Shown here one piece after another: positions 55,071 to 64,000 of a stretch of 64,000 bases of DNA. Positions within the stretch are counted from its first letter, which is position 1; every line of letters starts with the position of its first letter. This stretch comes from Paralithodes platypus (Eukaryota > Arthropoda > Malacostraca > Decapoda > Lithodidae). Both the position numbers and the translations under genes were made by a program. The stretch covers positions 25,063,308 through 25,127,307 of the forward strand of contig CM064517.1 in NCBI GenBank assembly GCA_032716605.1, written 5' to 3'. The notes beneath the pieces were generated by a model, which was not told the origin of the DNA, did not search any database, and worked only from the letters and a program-made list of their open reading frames with translations.

Positions 55071-55673
55071 GGAAAGAAGGGAGGAGGAGGGATAACAGAG
55101 AAAGGGGTGGACATGGGAAGGATCAGGGTAGGAAGCTGGAGGAAAAAGGGACAGTGGTGGGGGAGGAATAGTGGGGGGGTGGGGGTTGGGGGGGTGGAGG
55201 GAAAAGAAGGAGGAATAGAGTAATGGAATTAAGGAGAGGGGAGGAGGAGAGAGAACAAAGGGGGGGGAGGAGGGGGGTGGAGGAGGGTAAGTGGGGGGGG
55301 TGGGGGGGGGGGTGGAGGAGAGGGGGGAAGGGGGGGAGGGGGGGGTGGGAAGAAAGAGAAGAGGGGAAGGAGTGCAGGGGAGAGATGAGGTGAGAATTGG
55401 GGGGAGAGATGGGGGAGGGAGCATGGAGGGAAGGGGAGAGTAGAAGGGGGGGGGGGAGGAAGGAGTAGTAGGCGGAGGAGGGGGGAGGGGAAATGGTAGG
55501 GAAGAGAGTGGCTATTATGAAGGGTCGATTATAGGGGGCGAGGGAGAGAGGGGAGAGGGTTTGAGTGAGGGGTCATTCTGTGTGTGTGTGTGTGTGTGTA
55601 TACATATAGGGGGTGGGGGTGAGAGGGGTCATTCTGTGTGTGTGAGAGTGAGAGAGAGAGACCGAGAGACCGA

Positions 55674-55705
<32 letters not shown>

Positions 55706-55767
55706 AATTGAATCTCTTCATTAATTCTTAACATAGTAGGCTACATGCATTTTGTTGGTTCCTTTAA
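55071..55767. repeat. G-rich purine block and microsatellites
   Basis: 55140-55510 is almost pure G/A with GGGGGG runs and some GGTGGAGG words on the + strand; (GT)n and (GACCGA)n follow to 55705. The 126-codon Pro-rich minus frame is an artefact. Confidence 0.85.
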
Positions 55768-55885
55768 GGGGCGGGTGGTTGCTTTTTCTGGACCCCTTCT
55801 CTCTCATGCTTAGCCCCATTAGTTTGCGATTTTAAAACGTTTGCTCCATCAGTTTGGCGAGGTTAAGACCTTTTGTGCCATTTAT
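55768..55885 (+). mobile_element. Family C 5' fragment
   Basis: TTAAGGGGCGGGTGG ... CTGGACCCCTTCTCTCTCAT ... TAGCCCCATTAGTTTGCGAT, truncated after TTTGTGCCATTTA. Confidence 0.7.
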
Positions 55886-56030
55886 AACCTCCTTGGTTAA
55901 TATTATTTAATTGGTTACCTATTACTTACATTTTTTACATTGTAATTTGCATGTTATGTACATATTTAAATTTGATTTACATTATTTACATTTTAATTAC
56001 CCTACATTTAAATTTGTTACCCATTATTGT

Positions 56031-56061
<31 letters not shown>

Positions 56062-56275
56062 CTCCCCAACTACTCCCTCTCGGCTGTTCGGGGGTTCATA
56101 TCGGGCCAGTATTTATGTCCAAGAGTCTACTAGTTGGTTTATAAAGTACATTAAACTTTAACTGACTTAATATATAACAGCATTGACTAAGTAAATGTCA
56201 ATGGGGCACATAGAGAAGACTGGCGATGACAGGAGGAAAAGTGGAGCAAGCATTTTATAGACGTGGAAACTTGAT
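55886..56275. other. AT-rich spacer with a T-run
   Basis: TTTACATT-type degenerate repeats and a 28-base poly-T (56033-56060); no gene seen. Confidence 0.5.
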
Positions 56276-56638
56276 TTTTTTTTTTAGTTTGCGCTCCAGA
56301 CCTCTATCAAGCTTTAACACAAATAAATAAATATACATAAAATACAAAACAAACAAAAGAAATAATAAATACATAAATATATAAATACATAAATAAATAC
56401 ATACCCCCAAGACACTCTTTCGAGATATATTTTTACATGTATCGGCAGACCAATGTTACGGCCGAAGGCCGTTGCCTCCTTAGTTACAGGCTTCCTATCG
56501 CTCGCCAGGAAAAAATAGATAGCTAAATGGCACGATAGGTCTAAATATTGGCAAACAATGGGGTCCAAGGTCTTAAGATTGTCTTATTAATGGGAGAACG
56601 TCTTAAAATCACAAAACCAAGTCAAAATCTCCCCTTAA
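56276..56638 (-). mobile_element. TTAA element, family C
   Basis: TTTAGTTTGCGCTCCAGACC, AATAAATA-rich insert, GGCCGAAGGCCGTTGCCTCC, TATCGCTCGCCAGG, right end AAAATCTCCCCTTAA. Confidence 0.8.
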
Positions 56639-57855
<1,217 letters not shown>

Positions 57856-57859
57856 AACA

Positions 57860-58490
57860 TAGATTTACATATATACACTGACTGCACAAATATAGCGATC
57901 CCGGTGAAGTGTCATAGATTTACATATTATATACACTGACCACATAGATATAGCGATCCCAGTGAGGTGGCATAGATTTACATATACGGTATACACTGAC
58001 TGCACAGATATAGCGATCACAGGGATTAACCCTCTCACGACCATATGACGCAGAGGTTGCCAGATTAGCAATAAGAAATAGAGTTCTCTCACTCTTATAA
58101 TAACCTCTCCAAAATTAGTTTTTTGCCCACAGCTAACCCAAAGACAACTGCAGAGGTTAAAGTAACTAAACTAAAGGTTTCTAAATACCCCTGATGGTAA
58201 CAAAGGATTTAAAGTATCCCTAATAGGCTCAACATTGCGTCAAGAACGTGAGAGGGTTAACATAGATTTACATATATACACTGACTGCACAGATATAACG
58301 ATCCCGGTGAAGTGGCATAGATTTACGTATACACACTGACTGCACAGATATAACGACCCCAGTGAGGTGACATAGATTTACATATTGACAATGACCACAC
58401 CGATATAACGATCCCAGTGAGGTGACATAATGTACATACTGTATATACACTGACCGCACATATATATCGATCCCAACGAGGTGGTTAGGA
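57860..58490. repeat. Satellite of about 56 bp, about 7 units, interrupted by a MITE
   Basis: Unit: CATAGATTTACATATATACA + CTGACTGCACAGATATA + CGATCCCAGTGAGGTGG with variants. The array is split by the family B MITE. A diverged relative of the unit occurs at 47945-48010 (CATAGATTTACATAGACACA ... GCGAGGTGG). Confidence 0.85.
58026..58260. mobile_element. TTAA MITE, family B
   Basis: 235 bp. TTAACCCTCTCACGACCATA left, GTCAAGAACGTGAGAGGGTTAA right end at 58239-58260. Near-identical in reverse orientation to 60543-60777. Flanks join at a single TTAA in the satellite. Confidence 0.88.
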
Positions 58491-58557
58491 GTTAATTTTA
58501 GTAGACTTGTTAAATTAACTTTGAAAACTTGACGGAATGAATATAATACACCTTATG

Positions 58558-59165
58558 AATATAATACACCTTATGAGGAGGAGTGTTATATGCTATTGAA
58601 TATAATACACCTTATGAGGAGGAGTGTTATATGCTATTGAATATAATACACCTTATGAGGAGGAGTGTTATATGCTATTGAATATAATACACCTTATAAG
58701 GAGGAGTGTTATATGCTATTGAATATAATACACCTTATGAGGAGGAGTGTTATATGCTATTGAATATAATACACCTTATGAGGAGGAGTGTTATATGCTA
58801 TTGAATATAATACACCTTATGAGGAGGAGTGTTATATGCTATTGAATATAATACACCTTATAAGGAGGAGTGTTATATGCTATTGAATATAATACACCTT
58901 ATGAGGAGGAGTGTTATATGCTATTGAATATAATACACCTTATGAGGAGGAGTGTTATATGCTATTGAATATAATACACCTTATAAGGAGGAGTGTTATA
59001 TGCTATTGAATATAATACACCTTATAAGGAGGAGTGTTATATGCTATTGAATATAATACACCTTATAAGGAGGAGTGTTATATGCTATTGACAACGTTTC
59101 GCAGATAGCTTCTTCAATAACATAAAGAAACTGTCTGCCAAATGTCAATAAAGTGCTCCTCATAT
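58558..59165. repeat. 41-bp minisatellite (13 copies) grown from a family G MITE
   Basis: Thirteen copies of AATATAATACACCTTATGAG + GAGGAGTGTTATATGCTATTG (G/A variants), 58558-59090, running straight into GACAACGTTTCGCAGATAGC ... AAATGTCAATAAAGTGCTCC, the rest of a family G palindrome ending at about 59165. Confidence 0.9.
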
Positions 59166-59585
59166 GATGTATATATGCATATAGTAGACATAGCAGAAGC
59201 CAAAGTCAGGGTTAGTGGAAGAAAGGGATACCGAAACAGTCGGCTCTCTCCCCACCCTCCGCTTCCTCCGGCAAATGGATGGGCAATGATAAAAGCTGGA
59301 CGTAAATAGTCTTGCTGGTTTTGGAAATGGCATTGATACATTTATGGAAAGTTAGATGGTAAAGGAAATTGCCTGCATGCCTTCGTCGTTTTGCTTGCCT
59401 TGCTATTTGAAGACCTTCGCCCCATATTTTTGTTAATATAAAGACCTATTGTGCCGCTTAGGTCGAGAGAGAGAGGGGGGGGGAGAGAATTATGAGTGAG
59501 GGGAAATATGATATGTGGGAGAGGGAGAGGGAAAGAGAGGGGGGGGGGTTGATGGAGGGGAATTGGCTTTAAAGGGGTCAAGGCA

Positions 59586-59632
<47 letters not shown>

Positions 59633-59794
59633 AAGCCAGTAGTTTAGGCTAGTTTATTACGAAGGGAATGTGTATTGTGTAAGAGAGAAAGAAAGGAAGA
59701 GAGTTACAGGAAGTTACAAGGAACACTATGGTGGGGGTGCTCCGTATTATTCCTGCCTCATAGTTATATTATAATTATGCAGCTCCTGGTTTTT
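59166..59794. other. Gene-free; GA microsatellites, family C scrap
   Basis: GAAGACCTTCGCCCCATATT near 59407 is a family C scrap; (GA)n at 59465-59550 and 59589-59628. Confidence 0.5.
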
Positions 59795-60158
59795 CTTAAG
59801 GCGGGAGGGGGTTCTGGATTTCCTTCTCCCTCATGTTTAGCACCATTAGTTTTGAGATATAATGACGTTCGCCCCATTGATTTGGCGATTATAAGAGCTT
59901 TCAACCCAATTCTTTGCCAATATATTAAGACATCTCCTGCCATTTAGTTGTTGATATTTTCCTGACGAGTGATACCGAGCCTCGAGCCTATCATTTAGGA
60001 AGAATCGGCCTTTGGCCGCGACATTATTCTACCGAAAACTGAATAGATTTATCTCGAAGTGGGGTCTTGGGAGTGTTTTTTTGCTTGATGGACGACTGGA
60101 CGTCTAGTGAGGGAACTGAGAACAAAATATAAACAAATGAAAAAAATCTTCCCTTGAA
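59795..60158 (+). mobile_element. TTAA element, family C
   Basis: TTAAGGCGGGAGGGGG left, GTTCTGGATTTCCTTCTCCC, AGTGATACCGAGCCTC, GGCCTTTGGCCGCGACATTA, right end AATCTTCCCTTGAA. Confidence 0.75.
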
Positions 60159-60542
60159 TAAATACTGTTACAAAAGTTTACATTAAATTTAGCTTCTATT
60201 TCTGGGGTATTTTTCCTGTACTAATCCTGCTACAGTTGTACCATAATGAAGTAACAAGGTTTGGTTATTCCTGAACTGATCCTGTAATAGAGTATCATAG
60301 TGTTAATCTATAAGTATAATTCTTGCCTGTACTGTGCGACTCGCTATATAGACACTTTTGAACACATTATCATATTAATATCGGTTATTTCATTACAACA
60401 AATACTTGGAATAGAGCAAACCAATATTCTTAGATCAAGAGAAAATTATTAACATGTCAAAGCATATATTAATGTTTTTTTAAATGCGTTGGTCATTTAT
60501 ATGATACATAGGGTAATAAAAACAAATTTATAAGGAGCCTAA
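60159..60542. other. AT-rich spacer
   Basis: Contains CTGTACTAATCCTGCTAC / CTGAACTGATCCTGTAAT near-repeats and nothing else recognised. Confidence 0.4.
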
Positions 60543-60777
60543 TTAACCCTCTACCACATATGACGCGATTTTGAGCCTATTGGGGATACTTTAAAGCCTC
60601 TGTTACCATCAGGGCTATTTAGAAACCTATAGTTTAGTTACTTCAACCTCTGCAGTTGTCTTTGAGTTAGCTGTGGGCAGAAAACTAATTTTGGAGAGGT
60701 AATTATAAGAGTGAGATAATTTTATTTCGTATTGCTAATCTGGCAACCTCTGCGTCATATGTGCGTGAAAGGGTTAA
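60543..60777. mobile_element. TTAA MITE, family B (inverted copy)
   Basis: TTAACCCTCTACCACATATG left, ATATGTGCGTGAAAGGGTTAA right end. Its reverse complement aligns along its whole length with 58026-58260. Confidence 0.88.
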
Positions 60778-60897
60778 GTCTGAAGAAATAATAATGAAAC
60801 TTATGATTAATGTATTTATTATTTGTAATGCATTTGTTTATTTATATTTTGCTCGCCAAAGAGGTGTTCAAGCCAAATGTCTTCATGCAATGAATAC

Positions 60898-61230
60898 TTA
60901 AGGGGAGATTTCCACTTGAGGGATTTTTTTTCTGGACCCCTTTCTCCCTCATGTTTAGCCCCATTGCTTTTGAGATTTTAAGACGTTCGGCCTAGTAATT
61001 TGGACATTTAAGACATTTTGCCCCATTTCCAAATTTAAGACCTTTCGTGCCATTAAGGTGTCGATTTGTTCCTGGCGAGCGATAGCGAGCCTGTAATTTA
61101 AGAGCAACCGGCCTCCGGCCTGGACATTTTTCTATCGAAAAATGTACAAATGTATCTTGAAAGGGGGTCTAGGGGGTGTAATTTTAAGCTTGATGAAAAC
61201 GTAGGGAACAAACTAAATACCTCCCCTTAA
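60898..61230 (+). mobile_element. TTAA element, family C (full length, reference copy)
   Basis: TTAAGGGGAGATTTCC left and AATACCTCCCCTTAA right; TTAAGGGGAG and CTCCCCTTAA are perfect 10-bp inverted ends. Internal GCGAGCGATAGCGAGCCTG and GGCCTCCGGCC hairpins. 333 bp, non-coding. Confidence 0.9.
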
Positions 61231-61371
61231 CCACAGAAGCAAAATATACTGCTTGTTCATAAAAATAAATACGTTAGCCTTATCTGTCTCTGGTTGATAT
61301 CAGTATTGGCTGTTATCAGATCATCAGTGTTATGATAGATGGATACCTTCCTTGTGTCATTATTATAATGC

Positions 61372-61586
61372 TTAACCCCTTCTGCACCGGTGACGTCTTT
61401 TTAACTTTATTCTGGCTGCTATTAGACGATATTATTACATTTATAATGGGCCTCCAGTAATTAACAGGCTTTGAACTATCTCACTTAACCATTTTAGCAA
61501 CCACACATCCTTCTTAAGCTATAAAGAATCGTCTAAATATAGCTAGAATGAAATGATCAAGACGTCGCCGGTACAGAAAGGGTTAA
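61372..61586. mobile_element. TTAA MITE, family A
   Basis: TTAACCCCTTCTGCACCGGT left, CGCCGGTACAGAAAGGGTTAA right. 215 bp. Shares its right TTAA with the next element. Confidence 0.9.
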
Positions 61587-61885
61587 GGGGAGGGTTTTAT
61601 TTCCTCCTTAGACCTCCATCAAGCTTTCTATAAAATGTCACCCAAGATATAAATGTGTACATTTTTCGGTAGAAATATGCCCGGCCGAAGGCAGATTCCT
61701 CCTAAATTACAGGCTCGGTATTGCTCGCCAGGAAAACGTCGACCCTTAAATGTCACAAAAGGTCTTACAATTGACAGAAATGGAGGGCGAAAGGTCTAAA
61801 TATTACCAAACTAATGTACATTAATGGAGTTAGAAATGAGGGAGAAGGGGGTCCAGATTTTTTTTTACTGAATATCTGCCCTTAA
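61583..61885 (-). mobile_element. TTAA element, family C
   Basis: TTAAGGGGAGGGTTTTATTT left and TATCTGCCCTTAA right; minus orientation (GGCCGAAGGCAGATTCC, TTGCTCGCCAGG). Confidence 0.85.
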
Positions 61886-62024
61886 CACCGACCTTTCTGT
61901 TATTTCAATACTGTAGCTTAAGTTACTACGTCATGTAATCTGAGAGAGAGAGAGGGAGAGGTAAGGCAAAGTAATATACTGTAGTTTAATTTATTACATA
62001 TGAAATTTGAGTATAACGTAATAA

Positions 62025-62098
<74 letters not shown>

Positions 62099-62166
62099 AG
62101 GTGGAACAAGGAAAGATAGTTTTTAACTTGGCTTCTTTGAAGTGATATACTTTCACAGATTCACCT

Positions 62167-62241
<75 letters not shown>

Positions 62242-62419
62242 CTCTCACTCTCTTACTCTCTCTCTCTCTCTCTGTTGCGTTATTTTATTCCCAGGTTAAT
62301 TAGGTCTGAACAAACCCTTCTGTGCAAATTGTCTTCTTTTCTTATTCATATGCATTTTTTTTTTTTTTTTTTTTTTTTTTTACGACGCAGTATTATCATT
62401 GTTTGCATTGTTTTCTTCC

Positions 62420-62456
<37 letters not shown>

Positions 62457-62745
62457 TATTTGTATTATTATTATTATTATTATTAGTAGTAGTAGTAAGT
62501 AGTTGTTGTTAGTAGTAGTAGTAGTATTAGTATTAGTAGTAGTAGTAGTCACCCACACGAAATATTGAATTTTTGGCCTAATTATTTTGAACAGACTATA
62601 CTCAGCCGGGAGAATAATTAGCATTTATGGCCTGATTATGATGAACAGACGAATTATTGGCATTATTGGCCTACCTATAAGGAACCCACTATACTCAACC
62701 AAGTGATATATCCATTATAAATATATTATCTCTTTCTCTCTACAG
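61886..62745. other. Microsatellites before exon 2
   Basis: (GA)n 62026-62096, (CT)n 62169-62236, poly-T 62356-62380, (TTA)n 62426-62485, (AGT)n 62486-62550, then unique sequence ending in a good pyrimidine tract, tctctttctctctacag. Confidence 0.75.
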
Positions 62746-62794
62746 GTACCAGCCAGTCAGAAGTCGCTACCTCATAGAAGATGACGTTGTACAG
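62746..62794 (+). CDS. Unknown N-myristoylation-signal protein, exon 2
   Basis: A 49-nt exon between ctctctacag and CAG|gtgagt, both near-consensus. After one base that completes the Arg codon begun at 24115, it codes YQPVRSRYLIEDDVVQ in phase 0; the other two frames do not give phase-consistent joins. The donor and the neighbouring exon 346 bases on make it a confident exon; attachment to the 24070 exon rests on phase and order. Confidence 0.75.
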
Positions 62795-62931
62795 GTGAGT
62801 TCATGGGTTTTATGGACTCCCTTTCTCCCTCATGCTTAGCTCCAGTAACTTTGAGATTTTAACACATTCGCCCTATTAATTTGGCGATATTAAGAATGTT
62901 CGCCCCTTTTCTTTGTCATATAAAGACACAT

Positions 62932-63118
62932 TACACATAACAAACACACAACAAACACATAACATAACACAACAAACACACAACAAACACACAACATAAC
63001 ACATAACAAACACACAACAAACACACAACATAACACATAACAAACACACAACAAACACACAACATAACACATAACAAACACACAACAAACACATAACATA
63101 ACACATAACAAAACACAG
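62932..63118. repeat. AC-rich minisatellite in an intron
   Basis: CACAACAAACACACAACATA-type units of 20-33 bp; it fills more than half of the 346-base intron between exons 2 and 3. Minus frames (CVCCVFVMCYVVCLL) are artefacts. Confidence 0.9.
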
Positions 63119-63140
63119 ATCATTACACCACCACCTACAG

Positions 63141-63221
63141 AGTGCAGGCGTCATAATCCTCTACTGTGGGCGTCCTTACCTCACACCAATTACATTAATG
63201 GCCGCCCAGGATCAGGCGGAG
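63141..63221 (+). CDS. Unknown N-myristoylation-signal protein, exon 3
   Basis: An 81-nt phase 0/0 exon (acceptor ccacctacag, donor GAG|gtattg) coding SAGVIILYCGRPYLTPITLM then AAQDQAE. Joined to exon 2 this gives a compact, protein-like stretch with a short hydrophobic segment (GVIILYCG) too short to be a confident membrane helix. The gene continues beyond the window. I do not recognise the family. Confidence 0.7.
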
Positions 63222-63233
63222 GTATTGTTTTTA

Positions 63234-63530
63234 TTAAGGGGAGGTAAAAAAAAAATTCTGGTACCCTTTCTCCCTCATGTCTAGCCCCAGTAGTTTTGAT
63301 ATTGTAAGACGCTCGCCCCATTAGTTAGGCGATTGTAAGACCGGTCGCCCCATTTGTCAATATTAAGTCCTTTCGCGCCATTTAGTCGCCGGTAATATCC
63401 TAGCCAGCGGTTGCGAGCCTGCAATTTAAGAGGAATCGGCCCTCGGCCGGAACATTGGTTTTAACCGAAATGTGTACAACTTTAATCTAGTATCTATTCT
63501 AGTGTCTTGGGGGTGTTTTTTTAAGCTATA
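63234..63530 (+). mobile_element. Family C element in the next intron
   Basis: TTAAGGGGAGGTAAAAAA start 12 bases after the exon-3 donor, with TACCCTTTCTCCCTCATG, GCCATTTAGTCGCCGG, GGTTGCGAGCCTGCAATTTA and CCCTCGGCCGGAACATTG; the 3' end is truncated where the LINE tail begins. Confidence 0.8.
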
Positions 63531-63544
63531 CAGTATCGAGGAAG

Positions 63545-63963
63545 GAAGAAGGAGGCGTGGAAAGCCGAGAAGATGGTATGGTATGGTGTCAGAATGTGTG
63601 TAAAGCGTGAACAGGGAATGGTTGAAGCAAACGAATTATCAAACGACAGGAATGAATGGAGGAAGTTTGTTAGAGTACATGAAGGTCTCTGGACCCTTTT
63701 AGATGACAAACTGGAAGATATTTATTCCAAATGTTGATGTGAAGAGACCTTGTCCGGAAGTATAACATCTGAAGTGAAGCCATTGACTTCGAGGACTGAT
63801 GAGTGATTGGTGCGTCTGAATGCTTGTGTGCTTGCTTTTTGTGAGCAAACTGTTATATATGTTCTTCTCCTGTCACTTCTTTTTCCTTTCTCGTGTTTCT
63901 TGCTGATCCTCCCTACCCCTTGTGGGAGTAAGGGCTGGCTACTGACTGACAGCATATAGATCT
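63545..63963 (+). mobile_element. LINE 3' end (C-terminus plus UTR)
   Basis: Frame reads REMVEANELSNDRNEWRKFV then RVHEGLWTLLDDKLEDIYSK and stops at about 63735. The (N)DR.EWR.F/LV motif closes many RTE/R1-like LINE ORFs. The UTR ends TACCCCTTGTGGGAGTAAGG ... CATATAGATCT. Confidence 0.6.
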
Positions 63964-64000
63964 AATGAGCAAACTTTAAGAAATATGTATATACCGTATA

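Overview
This is a repeat-saturated eukaryotic nuclear window. Introns with GT/AG borders, very long (GA)n, (CA)n, (AT)n and (TCC)n tracts, many short TTAA-targeted elements, tRNA-derived SINEs and decayed LINE 3' ends suggest an arthropod, most likely a decapod crustacean. That assignment is inference from style, not from a marker gene. No bacterial-type operon, CRISPR array, rRNA or intact tRNA gene is visible.

Two protein-coding genes can be supported, both on the + strand. (1) Positions 3-6045 hold the 3' part of a rhodopsin-like (class A) G-protein-coupled receptor in six exons (3-176, 682-762, 1846-2040, 2471-2569, 2995-3169, 5012-6045). They carry TM3 to TM7 and a tail of more than 350 residues. 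All splice phases agree. The DRY site reads CNR, and the tail exon contains a 21-bp tandem repeat coding a 7-residue basic/serine unit. TM1-TM2 lie left of the window. (2) A second gene starts at 24070 (MGAC..., a likely N-myristoylation/palmitoylation signal) and, by exact phase agreement, continues after an intron of about 38.6 kb in exons 62746-62794 and 63141-63221. It leaves the window on the right; I do not recognise the family.

The rest is repeats. Three families with TTAA ends recur: A (TTAACCCTTTCAGTACCGG..., about 215 bp, palindromic), B (TTAACCCTCTCACG..., about 235 bp) and C (TTAAGGGGAGG..., about 300-350 bp, many copies on both strands). Other families are a 1,068-bp TIR element filled with CCGA/TCGA words and flanked by TAA (27778-28845), a roughly 520-bp element with an (AAC)n tail (three copies), Penelope-like or hammerhead-like fragments, and several LINE 3' fragments. 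Minisatellites occur throughout. At least three look like tandem amplification of the terminus of a neighbouring short inverted-repeat element (17033-17369, 35165-35535, 58558-59090).

Positions 45369-50170 and 50271-55070 are near-identical copies on either side of exactly 100 Ns. This looks like an unmerged contig overlap or haplotype duplication rather than biology. If so, the big intron of gene 2 is overstated by about 4.9 kb. Strand-asymmetric purine or pyrimidine blocks (23.0-23.8, 34.0-34.7, 41.2-42.9, 47.3-47.9, 55.1-55.5 kb) create long open frames that are not genes.
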